Shown here: piece after piece, positions 1 through 11,784 of the stretch
Layout: every line of letters begins with the position of its first letter
Numbering within the stretch: position 1 is the first letter of the stretch
Assembly: GCA_024220505.1 (NCBI GenBank)
Contig: JAKZZE010000005.1
Coordinates: 580,501 to 644,500, forward strand
DNA length: 64,000 bases
Origin: Rhizopus arrhizus
Taxonomy: Eukaryota; Mucoromycota; Mucoromycetes; Mucorales; Rhizopodaceae
Direction: 5' to 3'
Program-made: the position numbers and the translations under genes
Notes under the pieces: generated by a model
The model's input: the letters and a program-made list of their open reading frames with translations, nothing else
Database searches by the model: none
Told to the model about the DNA's origin: nothing

Positions 1-289
1 TGTCGACGAGTAGTAAGCAGTGCACTTTATAAAAAAAATATTTTCAATCTTTTCTGTTTTATTTTTCATTCTTCTTACCTTAATCGTTTATTTATCGGCT
101 TCCTTTGGTAATCATTATCTAAAACAGCTGATTTCAGTATGGATCAATAGTAAAAAAAGAGTTATTTTGCTTACCTTTCATTTGATCACTGTGCTGAGTT
201 TTATCAAGATTTAAATGAAACTTTCTTAAAAGTTTTTGAGTTGTAGAAGATGACGAGGATTTATCCTTTGATTTTGAAGTAGTCAGCAT
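1..289 (-). CDS. Unidentified protein, N-terminal part, cut by window edge
   Basis: I do not recognise this gene. On the minus strand an ATG at 289 opens a Lys/Ser-rich stretch (MLTTSKSKDKSSSSS, then QKLLRKFHLNLDK). The frame meets a canonical GTAAGC donor at about 182. A second exon in phase (reading AVLDNDYQRKPINKR) ends at another GTAAGA donor near 77, and the remainder would run off the left edge. The support is only the open frame and two good donor sites in phase; there is no family match. It lies upstream of, and in the same direction as, the 3' end of the RIC8 gene, with about 120 bp between them. Confidence 0.4.
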
Positions 290-413
290 AACCAAAAAAA
301 AAGTGGACTGTAATAAGAACAAGTCAACGATATGTTTTATTTGTTGTAGAAAAAACTTAAGGAGATGTTATTATTACTCCTTAAATGAGAAATAGAGGCA
401 ACTTTTTCTTTTA

Positions 414-1607
414 TTAGTCACTGTCTGAATCATGATCATTATCTTGAATATGTTCAAATTTTCCTTCTCTCTTTGCTTTAGTAATTGGATTTTCAACATC
501 AACAACACCAGTCTTTTTTAGCCTTTCAAACAGTACAAATAACTTTTCGGCTTCTCGTTCCTTTTCCTCATCTGTCATGTCGGCTAAGGATGGTCCTGCA
601 TCTTCTGCGGATATATACTGGCCAGTGATAGGATTGATATTTTCATCTGCTTGTTGTTGTTCATCATTTGGTAGTTCCACTGGGATACCTTTATTTACTA
701 AATATCCAATAGCGTTACCATAACCTACTTGTTTTGTAAAGTTGTTTGCTACATGTCACATTAGCCCCTCTTCTTTATCTCCCTTTATTTTTTTATTTTA
801 TTTTATTTGCTTTTTCGGTTACCATCTTCATCACATAATATAAAATATGTTTCACAAACAGCAGCTTGTGTTTGTGGTAGCATTGTACTTGTCATAAGTT
901 TGATTAAATGTGCAGACAAACTGTGGCCTTGGTTGACTGGCTGGAGGCGATCTCTATATGTTCCCCTCAATATGTGAGTCTAAAACGTTACAAAACTACA
1001 ACTCCTTACTCTTCACTTGGCAACATGCGTACAGCCCATCGTTCTCTTAAAGGAAGACTACCCTCTGCTAATGTTCTAATCACTAACAAGAGTGGGGAAA
1101 GTGTAGCATCAATCTGTTGATGATCCATATGTCCATCCTCATCTGGGTTTCCTGAAGGAATCAGGGCATGGACCGATTTATCTAGCATGTCCATAAATGT
1201 ATTCGCGACTACATCTGTCTCTTCTTCCAAATCTTTGTATAAACTGTCCAACCACTCTATTTGTGAACGCCAGACACTGAGAATAGTTTCATAAGGGTAC
1301 TGCATCAGTGCATGAATGGCTTGTGAGTGAGGGGGTACCATAGGTTGTGGTTCTGCATAAGGTACTTCAAATAGGATATAAAATATGGGAATAAGGCAGT
1401 TTTTGAAATAGGTAGAGGTTTGTGAGTTATCCTCTTGGTGTCGTGAAACCACTAGCATAAGATTAAAAAGGAGCTTAAGAGCTTCACTACTAACAGTGGC
1501 AGGATTGATGAGTGTATTTTGATCAATAGGCTGACTATTCTTGTCTTTCAGGATTGATACGTTTTCTAGCAATACCTATATCAGATAATTATTTGTCTTT
1601 AACAACG

Positions 1608-1675
<68 letters not shown>

Positions 1676-2372
1676 TCTATGCCTTTTGCAATGTCAAGTT
1701 TCATTACTTGTTTAACCAAATCAATTCGGTTGACTGTCATCAAAAACAGGATTCTGCAAGTTAAAAATTGTGTTTCTTGACTGGTATCATTGCATAACAA
1801 GTTTTGAAGTGATTCAATTGTGGGTTCCAAGTATTTCTTTAATTCGGATTTTAAATAAATAGAGTTGACTATACATTTGAGTGCTTCTCTTGAAGTAAGT
1901 GTGTCTAATATCTCCTTTTGTTGTTGTAATCCAGCAAGTTCCGATAAAAGGTTCATTGCCTATAAAGTAAGCATTAGAAGAAGAAAAAGTTATAGTTCAC
2001 TATATTGAACCTCTTTGGTAAACAAAGGATCAGATCCAGCTACATCGCGGCCTAATATTTTTAAAATAGACAATGCTTTTGCTGAAGCTTATTTCCGTTG
2101 ATGTTAATTACAAATAAAGCACAAGCTATGTGTTTTCTTACTCTTTTCATCCCAGTCTGTTTGCTTTCTTAAATCATCCAAAAGGCATGTAATAAATTCT
2201 GACTTTTCACTGATTGAAGAGACTTTTTATGCAAAAAAAAAAAAGAAAAATCAGTTACGATTATTACTTTACTGAAGAAATATGTACAAGTAGTATTATC
2301 TTCTAGCTGGACAAGGTATTCGTAAAAGCTTGCTGTTTGGCTTTGTTCCTTATATTCTTTCAATAATGCCAT
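414..2372 (-). CDS. RIC8: RIC8/synembryn, G-alpha chaperone and exchange factor
   Basis: Ric-8 proteins fold nascent G-alpha subunits and act as non-receptor exchange factors in the cytosol and at the cortex. The minus-strand reading starts MALLKEYKEQ at 2372. It continues through helical-repeat exons (2090-2220, 2010-2090, 1672-1956, 1008-1575, about 830-905) to a C-terminal exon with NPITGQYISAED and MTDEEKEREAEKLFVLFERL, which is the conserved Ric-8 C-terminal block. It ends in an acidic DHDSDSD tail. The paired GYGNAIGYLVNKGIP segment just before it is also typical. One intron (1576-1671) carries an uninterrupted A-tract of about 60 on the coding strand directly after its GT. Exon junctions in the first 300 bp and around 730-900 are approximate. 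The family call is confident from the C-terminal block and overall architecture. Confidence 0.85.
1576..1671 (-). other. RIC8 intron with about 60 consecutive A after the GT donor
   Basis: On the coding strand the exon ends in an AAA codon. The donor GT follows, then about 60 A (T on plus, 1610-1669), then a short tail with the acceptor ATATAG. Joining the exons keeps phase 0 and gives GIEK followed by VLLENVS. The tract makes up nearly two thirds of the intron. Confidence 0.8.
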
Positions 2373-3461
2373 CTTCAACTGTAAGGAAATAAGAGAGAGA
2401 AAGAAGACAAAATTGGTGTTACTACCTTTTTTTAAAAAAAACATTAGCTGAGTTTTTTATTGGTAATGTTTAATTTAATATAAAATATGGAACAAAGTGC
2501 ATATATGACTTAATTGTTACCTCTAATAATTAAATAAATTAGCTGGTATATGAACAGAATACGCCAATGAATTCAAGAAGAAAATTTTTTTAATATGATG
2601 CACGGGGAACAGATACCTTCTTTTATTGGAAATTTCCGTAATGCAATTAAAGAGGCTCCACTTATTTATTTAATATTTTATAATGCTGATTTTTGAAAAT
2701 AAGATTGATCTGCGCTATATAGACTGGCGAAAACATTGAAACTAAAAAGACAGAAATAGTTTATTCTAGCTTAGCTGTAGTTGTAAATGAAGTTAAAGGC
2801 CTTTAATATAAAGTAAAATCAGTGAAGTTTATATATAGTCTAGTGTTGAAACTTATTAATACAATTCACAGATTGAATGAGTCAGTTATCCAATCGCTAT
2901 TTTTAGCTGGAAAATTGCGAATATTAGACAGATCTCCTTAAACGCGCATAGAAAAAAGCATTTGGGGTAGATTGTACTGATATTGTACTGATATTGTACT
3001 GATATTGTACTGATATTGTAGGGTAAATAAATCTGGGCAATGGTCATTTTACTTTTAAAATAGATGAAGCAATCCTTGATCTATGCATGATCAACAAATT
3101 TGGCTTACGTACAAGCAACAACAGAAAAGCCGTACTTACTTTTATAGCAAAATATCAACCATTATATAGGCAAATATATGAGTAATTCATTTCGTTGTAG
3201 CTGATTTCGGAAGATATAAAATAAATACCCATTCCCATGCGTCACAACAATCAAGACCAAATCATTAAGCATGAGTTTCATTAAGTTCAACTGAAATCAT
3301 GTAATCATTGAACCACAATATTCGCATGAAAATCCATTATCATTCCGTTTATACTTAGAAGCTAGGTAATAACACACATATTTTTACAGTAAATCGTTCC
3401 CTAATTGTTTCTTGTTTTTTTTTTTTATTGTGTGTGCGTCTGTGTACAAGTGCCAGTAATT
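2373..3461. other. Intergenic, no gene seen
   Basis: AT-rich spacer between the RIC8 start and the PRE1 stop. It should hold the RIC8 promoter and the PRE1 3' end. No convincing open frame is present; the only structure I see is a short 11-bp tandem repeat, listed separately. Confidence 0.6.
2971..3020. repeat. 11-bp tandem repeat, about 4.5 copies
   Basis: The unit attgtactgat is repeated perfectly four times, followed by a partial fifth copy. It lies about 600 bp upstream of RIC8. No function is evident. Confidence 0.9.
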
Positions 3462-4099
3462 TTACAATTCAATCGAGTGAACTCCATCTTTATCGATTAA
3501 TGTCGTTTTGAAATTTGGTAAATTAACAATGAATCTCGTCTTGAGTTCTTGTATACACATTTTCATCAAAGTCTTTGCCTCGTCTACAGACATATCTTCT
3601 TTGTAATGGCGATCCATTAGTGAAGTACAAAAATAAGCACCATAACCTTGTGCACAGAATGGCAATGATGCCATGGCTCCAAGATAATCAATCCAATATA
3701 ATTCAGACTTTTGCTTCTTTACATCATAGCCACCTACAATTAAATTAACAGAATATGGATGCTGTATGCCAATGTAAGTTCAATTGATATACAATTATAA
3801 TTTTTAAAGTTTACTCTGCTTCGAAGAGAATCAGCTAATTCACGTCGAGTGAAAGTTGCAGTTGCTTTAGGACTGAGTTCAATACCATTTCTAATGCCAT
3901 ATAATTTGATGTTTCTTTGGATATATTCAGCAAAGTTGACAGTATCACCTGGCTCACCAGAATAAAGCAAAACAGTGTGTGCATTCAATTGACGAGATTT
4001 GTCTTCTGTTCCTTTCATTACAACAATACTGCGAGCGCTAACAGTATCAGCAGAAAGTAATGTAAAACCATTACCAGTGATGCCAAAAAGACATTCCAT
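3462..4099 (-). CDS. PRE1: 20S proteasome subunit beta-4 (PRE1/PSMB2 type)
   Basis: A structural, non-catalytic beta subunit of the 20S proteasome core. The protein begins MECLFGITGNGFTLLSAD with no propeptide and no N-terminal Thr nucleophile, as in beta-4. It continues through LYSGEPGDTVNFAEYIQRN and, after one intron, VGGYDVKKQKSELYWIDYLG, then YGAYFCTSLMDRHY and the C-terminal DKDGVHSIEL. The intron (donor GTAAAC, acceptor CATACAG, about 3762-3814) joins SLRSR to HPYSVNL in phase 0. Total length is about 195 residues, normal for the family. The start is an ATG verified at 4097-4099. Very secure. Confidence 0.93.
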
Positions 4100-4529
4100 T
4101 TTTCTTGTTGTATATTATGTTAATAAAAATAAAAAGAGGAGGAACGCGTATGTGTTCCGCACTACAACCAGAGTGACGTATAACATCAATTGAATCTCAG
4201 TCAACAATTCTTTTTTTGTGTTGTTTTTTCAGGTACATCTTTCTTTTATATCCATATTCAGTAGTTTAACAATAGAGAAAATCAGATTCATACTTGAGTG
4301 TGAGCTGAATAAGTGTATTTGCAATTTTCCTTTGAGTCAACAGTTTACAAAGTACATATGCGTACAAAACTGAATACGCCAAAAAAAAAAAGCACTTACA
4401 CCATAAAAGCAAAAAAATTTACAAGCAAATCAATACAAATATGGAATGTGTATCATGTTCAATTGAAAAATTGAGTATTGGATTAAATTATATCTTTGAA
4501 GTATGCATCTTTATCAAAAAAAAAAAAAA
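4100..4529. other. Intergenic spacer PRE1-eIF3e
   Basis: AT-rich sequence with several short A-runs. It should contain the PRE1 promoter and the eIF3e 3' end. No gene is seen. Confidence 0.6.
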
Positions 4530-6143
4530 TTAAGCTGTAGCTTCATTGTTTTGTTCGCGTCTCTTAATAGTGCTTGCAAGGACTTGTGATCGAAAAGAAA
4601 GTGTCTTTGTACGTTCAATGACTTGTTGATATATAGATGTAATAGGTGTATTCATGATAACAGTATTCTATAAGAAGGGTTAAGTTAAAATCAATTAATA
4701 GTTCAATATTGTTTTACCTCTTCAAAATCAATCTTTGCATCAACTCGTGTATCTCTAATCAAGTTTACGATCCATTTCTCACCTTCTTCTTGACTCAAGT
4801 TTAATCTTTGTGACATTTCCCTAATAAAACAGTAAGATTTTCTCTTCTTTTTGTTTTTGTTATTATTGCTGTGCTTACTTGATATCAATCTTTTGATGAA
4901 TTCTACAATATGTTTCAGAAATAAATTGTCTTGCACTTTCCATAAAATCTTCTTGGGTAGCAGCCAAAAAGAAATCATTCATCAACACATCTTCACATTC
5001 CTTCAACTTTTTCTGTGCTCCTTCAAAATCAAAATGTACAAAGAGTGCTTCAATAAATTGAGTGACTGGGTCTTGGTATTCATATAATTCTTGCTCAATA
5101 ATTTTAACTAATTCTTTCATTTGGTGCTTTCTACGTTTGTTGGTGACAACAGCTGTGGTAAGATAACGCAAGATCCAAGGACATGATGTTTGGATGGTGT
5201 TGATGTATTGTGGGGAGAGGAACATGTCTACAATATAGTCACGTCCCTTGGGATGATTGAAAAAGACAAAAAGAGACCAGTGAAGAAGCCAAGTACGCTG
5301 TTGAAGTTGTTGAAGAGGTGATGCAAAGCTCTACACATCATGAGCAGTTGACTCAAAAACGCATTCTATTTTTTTTTTCTTTTACCTTTTGATCAATGGA
5401 TTCTCTTAATTTTTGCATTTCTTCTAAAGCACCGTCCCAATTACCAGTCAAAATTTCTGCAGCCATTTTTCCCCAAGTGGCAGAAAGAGAACGATCAGCA
5501 TCAGTAGACTTTAATTATAAAAAAAAGTAAGAATTTGTTTTTCACTCATAAAACGGTATTTACCAAAATACGATAATGATAAAGGTAATCAGCGGCACCT
5601 CCATAATCACCACAATTATATTGGAATTGACCGAATTCATATAAAATATTAATAGATTCATCAGTAAACTACATGTAACATTAATAAAAAGAAATTACAG
5701 CATTTTTTTTTTTTTTTTTTTTTTTTTACTTGGTAATTGTCTTTTAGGTATTGAATGTTTTCAGTTTTATCTTGACAAAGGGCAGCAATAACTTCGGGCT
5801 TTTCTAAAACATCCATCACTTTTTGAGCCTTACTTCTTAAATCTTCCATTTGACCTAAAACTTTTTCTCTCTTTTCAGAAAATTCTGCCAGGCTTATGTT
5901 AGTAATATTTAAGAATGTGTCTGAGCTGGTACCTTTGGGTGCTTCTTCAGGGCTGTTTAATTTATTGTAGAGGTCAAGTACGAAATCGACCATATTGGAA
6001 TTTTGAAACAAGTCATATTTGGCTTTAAGCAAATCTTTTGAAACATATACTTCTTTTAATTCCAAAAATTCCAACAAAGGAAAAACAAGATGACGATCCA
6101 AGAATGGAATCATTTTCATTGTTAAATCATGTTTAGCTGCCAT
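4530..6143 (-). CDS. INT6: Translation initiation factor eIF3 subunit e (INT6)
   Basis: Subunit e of the eIF3 scaffold, which supports 43S preinitiation complex assembly in the cytosol. The start exon reads [20 protein letters not shown], then [13 protein letters not shown] and [20 protein letters not shown], the classical eIF3e N-terminus. Later exons (4875-5225 and 4703-4840) contain the PCI-domain part, including [15 protein letters not shown] and FEEVKQY-type sequence. The last exon ends [13 protein letters not shown] before the stop at 4530-4532. At least six short introns are present. The first has an A-tract of about 25 immediately after its GT (plus T-run 5703-5727). The yeasts most studied lack or have divergent eIF3e, so its presence fits a filamentous or early-diverging fungus. 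Confidence 0.92.
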
Positions 6144-6350
6144 CTTTTTGCTCTACAAAACAAAAGCAGAAAAAAGTTTTGGAAGGCTTGTCTTTATACA
6201 CAGGAAAAAAAAACAGCGGTAGTTTAATATGACGGTCACGGCTCTTAAAAAGTCGGATTGGTTTAAGCATGAATTGTGTTTTTAATGCGTACGTTTTTTA
6301 TATCAAATTATCAAAGTGATTTTAATTGCTAAATTTGAAATAGCATTGTT

Positions 6351-7771
6351 TTAAGCGTTGATTTCATAAAATGTTTCATTGCCGATGTAATCTTCAATAG
6401 ATTGATGACCTAAAAATCACAATTTTTAATACAATAACTTTTTTTTTTTTTATTTTATTTTTTTTTGAATACCTATTGCAACTAAGAGTTTATCAAAATG
6501 TGGCATGAATTCAGCAACAGGAACATAAAGATTGAATTCAAGATCAGCAAACACAGCAAATTCATTCTCTTTTAATTCTTTTGAACCAATATCAAATTCT
6601 TCATGTATAGACTTTTTTATGATGATTTAATATAACAATAAGTTATACAAAAGTTTACTTACCTCTAATAAGTCTTTAAAGCAAACACCTTTAGGTTCAT
6701 TTATTTTGACAGCTAAATATAAACAACAGGCTTATGATAAAGAAGTGAGTAAAATGAATTCACGTTCTTTTAATTACCTGCTATAAGCTTTCTATTTTGC
6801 TTCGTAATGATGTTCTTTTGTAGCAGCTTTTCAAAGTAAACAAAAGCATGTGATAAGCTAGATAATTCCAAATCCAATACCTTTGCTATATTCAGCAAAT
6901 GTAATTTAACAGACTTTATTTTTGAAAATGTCATTTCAGACATTATCTCTGGGTGAAGCAACTGGAAAGTTTCATTGATTTCCTGTTTTGAAATCTTTTT
7001 TTTTTTAAAAAAAAGTTAATAAATGAAGAGCGCTGGTAAGTAAGATATATACCTGAGAAACATCGTCCATATTCAAATAATAAGGGTTATACGTTGCGGT
7101 ACTGGTATTATTCGATAAAAAGTGACTATAAGAAATAACGTGTCGATGCTTAAGATGTCTATTGATAAGGCGTTCATGACTATAGATATCTAAGAGAAGT
7201 TAATGTGAAGGTAGGAATAAGCTTTTATAAGATACTTGCACATAGCTATAATGCTGGGTTACTTTTTTCTTTGGTTTACTCAAGATGCCACGATAATATC
7301 TAAAATAAGATACAATGCCAGCTCTATTATGTTGTTCCTATTATCATATCATATTTATTTCTGTAAACAAAGAAAATACTTTTCCTGTGTGTGTATGTGT
7401 GTATATATTTTTACATTGTCATTTAATGAATTGTCTGATTTTCTTTTAATTTTTTCAGAAGCTATTAATCTTTGACTGTCTTCTCCTTTTAGTTTATAAA
7501 ATGTAATCTCACTGCTTGATAATGATCTATTAGATGTTTCACTTTTCATTCTTTTTTCTGGATAATTAATAATATTCCGAATATCGTTTAATTCATGACT
7601 ATCTGAATATACTATTAATCTACAAAGCATATAATTTTACTAGTACACATGAAGGGTACCATCACTTGATAACCGTTCATTTTCATTTCCAAGTGTAATA
7701 TTAGATAAAAAACTGATAGCTTCTTGTTTTTGATAATTATTCCGTTTTGATGGTCTTCTTTTTGTACCCAT
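6351..7771 (-). CDS. CABLES-type cyclin-box protein
   Basis: In animals CABLES1/2 are adaptor proteins with a C-terminal cyclin-like fold that link Cdk and Abl-type kinases. The minus-strand ATG at 7771 opens MGTKRRPSKRNN, followed by AISFLSNITLGNENERL, which matches the short conserved N-terminal CABLES block. The C-terminal half has LHPEIMSEMTFSKIKSVK, the cyclin-box helix AHAFVYFEKLLQKNIITKQN followed by RKLIA, and later exons reading KGVCFKDLLE, KENEFAVFADLEFNLYVP and HQSIEDYIGNETFYEINA before the stop. It has several introns and splice sites in the middle are approximate. The family assignment rests on the ordered N-block, cyclin-box and C-block. Its kinase partner in fungi is unknown to me. 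Confidence 0.78.
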
Positions 7772-8529
7772 CTACAATAGAAGTGGAAGAAAGTAAAAGA
7801 AAATTGTTGTCATGAATTTCTTAAAAGTGACGTAGCAAAAAAAAAAAAAAAAAAAAAAAGAAAAAGATGTACTCATTTTGCATGAAAAAAGAAAGGCACC
7901 AAAAGAAACTCAGATAGATCGGCGTTTTTTCAGGGGAAAAAGAAAGAGGAACTTTTGAAAGAGAAAAGCAACATGTTTTATACGAGTTGGGTTTTATGAA
8001 ATGATATCTTGGATGAATTTGAGTCATTTTATTTACTTTTAATAATAATTCCTTTATAATGAACGGGAAGGATATATTTGTACCTTAAGTTTTTTTTTTG
8101 TATTCTTTTAATATTACGAAAATGCGATATACTGGCAATAAAAGAATTATATTGTACTAAAGAAGTAGTAGTTTCAAAGCTTTAAACTTTAAGAGCAATT
8201 ACATATTATTCACCGATGAGAGGTTAGGGAGAATTCTAAATTCAACATAGTTTTTCTATCCCTGCCTTTTTTTTTTTTAAAAAAAAAATACTCAAAGGCA
8301 AGGATTTGAGGGGTTGAATAGTTTTATGATTTCTAGATTTAGTGTATAATCAACATGCTTAAACAAGGAAAAATACGATGCGAGTTCAAACATACAGCAA
8401 GTAGGAAATGAAGGTCACGTGAGAGTAAGTAATTAAATTTTAATGAGCGCCCATAGCCCAATATTATGCTCACGGGAAAAAGCTTGGTATTTTTTTTTTT
8501 TCCTTTCTCAACATATACATATACGTCAA
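7772..8529. promoter_or_regulatory. Divergent promoter region, CABLES-like / ARPC2
   Basis: The two genes diverge from this 758-bp spacer, so it must hold both promoters. It contains an A-tract at about 7838-7859 and a T10/A10 near-palindrome at about 8270-8289. No open frame here is convincing, and I cannot name individual promoter elements. Confidence 0.5.
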
Positions 8530-9737
8530 ATGATTTTATTAGATTACCACAACGTTATCATCAAGAATGCTTTAGAAACAAGACTTAAAAAGTAAACTTG
8601 TACAATTACGAAAAATAGCAACACTAAATGCGTGTTTTAATGTTAGTGAAAAGTTTGACCCCATTGATATGACGGTCGCCGACTTTGATGGAGTGACTTA
8701 TCACATCTCAACTCCTGAAGTCAAGACAATTTTACAAATTTCCTTACAATGGGGTTGTGCTAAAGAGCTTTTTGAATTTGGAGCTCAAGATGTATTGAAG
8801 CGCGAATATGGAGAATACCTTTTGGATACAGCCGAACAAGGCTTTGATGTCACACTTGCCATTGATTTGGAAAAAGTACCAGCAGGTAATTAGGATAATA
8901 TAAATAGGGAATAATTCTTATAATACCTTTAGACACGAGAGATGAGCTTATTGGTAAAGTCAGTCTTTTGAAGCGTAACTTATTAGCTGCACCTTTTGAA
9001 AGGGCTTTCAACGAACAGCAAGAATGTGAAAAGGAAGGAAAAACAGAATGTAAATCAGAATTGATGTCCATTCATTATCGTGAAGAAGAAGCTATCTATG
9101 TTAAATCTAACTTTGACCGAATTACTGTCATTTTCAGTACAACTTTTAAGGATGAAACGGACAAAATCTTTGGCAAAGTATTCTTACAGGTAACTTTTTT
9201 TTTTTTCTTTTTTTTTATATTCGTCTTGTTCTATGCTAAACTAACAATAGGAATTTGTGGATGCTCGTCGTAGAGTACCTGCATTACAAAATGCTCCTCA
9301 AGTTCTTTATTCTATTCGTGAACCACCCATGGAACTTCGTCACTTGAATTTGAAAGATAGCGATGATATCAGTTATGTTACATTCGGTAAAAGAAAACTT
9401 TTTTTTTTTATTTCTCTCAGACGCATATTTACATTTGTACATTAGTGCTTTTCCCAAGTCATTTTATTTCGATCGATACTCGTCAAGAAACTATTTCTCG
9501 TATTCAAATATTCCGTGATTATCTTCATTATCATATTAAATGTTCTAAAGCATATATGCATACACGCATGAGAGCTCGTGTTCGTGACTTTTTGAAGGTA
9601 TTAAACAGAGCTAAACCTGAAGTAACCAATGCAGAAAAGAAGACAGCAAGGTAACAAACAAAAAAAAAGTGCTCTTTTTTTCATCCTCAGCTAAACACTT
9701 TAACTATTTTAGTGGAAGAACCTTCCGTAGATCTTGA
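8530..9737 (+). CDS. ARPC2: Arp2/3 complex subunit 2 (p34-Arc)
   Basis: ARPC2 forms the structural core of the Arp2/3 complex that nucleates branched actin at endocytic sites and hyphal tips. The first exon starts [19 protein letters not shown] at an ATG at 8530. A short intron (GTAAAC to TTAG, about 8590-8646, branch-like cactaaat) joins in phase to [19 protein letters not shown]. Further exons carry [36 protein letters not shown] and [20 protein letters not shown] followed by [15 protein letters not shown]. The last exon adds SGRTFRRS before the TGA at 9735-9737. Five or so introns are present. Length of about 300 residues and block order match the family throughout. Confidence 0.93.
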
Positions 9738-9841
9738 TTTACTTACTGACTTTGTAAACAGATAAATAAACTCTATTTTTTTTTTTTTTTAATTTATTTA
9801 AAACCTTTTTATTTTTTTAAAGAAAAAAAAAAAAAATTTGT

Positions 9842-11197
9842 ATGGGAGCTTTATGTTGTTGTGAATCTAATATTAACTTTGAAGATGAAGAAGGTAAATA
9901 AGAATATGCTATAGTTTATTCTAAATAAAATAAATATAGTCGAATTGAGACACTTTTACTTATTACGAGTGATTGGTAAAGGAGCCTTTGGAAAAGTGCG
10001 TATTGTTCAACACAAAAGTGACTTGTCAGAATATGCATTAAAATATGTCAACAAAGCAAAATGCATCGAATTGAATGCAGTACAAAACATATTGACAGAA
10101 AGGACTATATTAGAATTAATCGATTACCCATTGATCGTGAATTTATATTATGCTTTTCATGATGACGAGAATCTTTTTATGGTACTTGATCTTATGCTTG
10201 GAGGAGATTTAAGGTTCCATCTTGATTCATATGGCAGATTTAATGAACTTCAAGTGAGATTCTATATTGCAGAATTAATATTATCCATTAGTTACATTCA
10301 CACACAAGATATCATTCATCGGTAATTTGAATTACTTTTTATTAAATGCATTATTAATCGTGTTGTAGTGATATTAAACCAGAAAATATATTATTGGATG
10401 CCAGAGGACATGCCCATCTTCATGACTTCAATATCGCAACACAATTAACAGCTTCAAGACCTTATCGTCAAAATAGAGCAGGTAGTTTAGCTTATATGGC
10501 ACCTGAGATCATATCAGGAAAAAAATATTCAAAAACTGTTGACTGGTGGAGCTTAGGAATTATGGCTTATGAACTCTTATTTAAAAAGGTTGGTTCTTAT
10601 AATGAGAGGATGAAGTAATGTTAATAATAACAAATATATGTTAGAGACCCTTTAGTGGATCAACAAGTGAAGAAGTTCAGCAATCAATCATAAATGATAC
10701 ATTGGTATTTCCAGATAATATTCATATTTCGTTAGACTGTGAAGATGTGATAAAAGGAGTAAATTTGAAATATGATAAAACTGTATTTAATCTAATGAAC
10801 TTTTTTATTAGTTACTTACAAAAGAACCTAAAGATCGTTTAGGTTATGGTGAAGAAGGTTTAAAAAGATTAAAATCACATTCATGGTTTCAAGGTTTAGA
10901 TTGGCATGAACTTGAGACAAAAAAAGCACAACCACCCTACATACCCAATAATGATTCACCCAATTACGATGCAGTTCATGAATTAGAAGAGTTACTTTGT
11001 GAAGAAGATCCACTAAGGCCTCATCCAAATCTAAAGTGCCTAATATGCAAGAACTACTAGAGATTGATAATAAATTCTTACCTTACGATCACACCAAACA
11101 ACAAAAAAAGTTGAATTTAATACGCAAAATGGGTGAAAAAATTGATCAAGCAAAATACAATGCACAGGGATACCAAGGATTAAATACTAGGCAATAA
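9842..11197 (+). CDS. AGC kinase of the STK32/YANK type, with apparent C-terminal frameshift
   Basis: A Ser/Thr kinase with an N-terminal MGALCCCES, a plausible N-myristoylation and Cys-acylation signal for membrane attachment. Kinase motifs in order: glycine loop GKGAFGKV, lysine in YALKYVNK, catalytic [11 protein letters not shown], and DFN in place of DFG (HDFNIAT), which is the family norm for YANKs. Then come GSLAYMAPE and [14 protein letters not shown], joined by short introns near 9894-9939, 10322-10367, 10589-10645 and 10758-10811. After [16 protein letters not shown] the frame would stop early at LICKNY. A one-base shift at 11013-11018 instead restores a tail containing [17 protein letters not shown] and ending GYQGLNTRQ. 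The coordinates assume that tail belongs to the gene. Confidence 0.85.
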
Positions 11198-11361
11198 CAA
11201 TAAGAAAAAAAAATATTGTATTTTTTTTTTATTCATAAAAGCATAATTAATAAATAATAATAATAACAATAAAAAAAAAAGCATAGCTTACTGTCAATAG
11301 ATACTTTTTCTATAAAGATGGTGCAACCTAATCAATAAAGGAGAGTAATGGGCTTTCTTAT

Positions 11362-11784
11362 TTAATTCTTCACTTGTTTCATTCTTCTTTTACCAGCTTG
11401 CTTATAAGCAATCACTTCTTCACTCGTACGACATTTGGCATCTATTTGAATATGACGTTTCAATGCATCACTACGAGCAAATGATTTTCTACAGCAAGGA
11501 CAATCATAAGGTTTATCTCCAGTATGAACTCGGGTATGACGTTTTAAGTCATGTTTACGAGCAAAAGCTCTTGAACAATAATCACATTTATGGCGTTTAT
11601 CTTTCTTTTTTTTTTGTTCTTGCTTGACTTGTACTGTGTCTTGTTCAGAAGAAGTGCTTATTTCAAGCGGAATATGTTGAAAACAATCATTGAGTTGCTC
11701 AATGAAATAATAATCTGCCCAAGCATCTTGTTTAACAGAGCACCACCAATTGAATACTTCGCTATAAGCTTGATTATTATACAT
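11362..11784 (-). CDS. Small two-finger C2H2 transcription factor
   Basis: A 140-residue protein in a single exon, starting at an ATG at 11784 (MYNNQAYSEVFNWWC). The C-terminal half has two adjacent zinc fingers. The first is CDYCSRAFARKHDLKRHTRV with the H-x3-H pair. The second is CPCCRKSFARSDALKRHI, ending DAKC, so its last ligand is Cys (C2HC). A basic run (KKKKDKRHK) just before the fingers is a likely nuclear signal. The linker TGDKPYD is the standard C2H2 linker. The finger pair resembles those of Crz1/Msn2-like fungal regulators, but the target is unknown. Its stop faces the YANK kinase stop, 164 bp away. Confidence 0.8.
   Translation of the reverse strand: MYNNQAYSEVFNWWCSVKQDAWADYYFIEQLNDCFQHIPLEISTSSEQDTVQVKQEQKKKKDKRHKCDYCSRAFARKHDLKRHTRVHTGDKPYDCPCCRKSFARSDALKRHIQIDAKCRTSEEVIAYKQAGKRRMKQVKN

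Noticed and set aside
8270..8289. T10/A10 palindrome as a transcription terminator
   Set aside because: Rho-independent terminators do not apply to a fungal nuclear gene, and similar T/A tracts are scattered throughout this AT-rich DNA.
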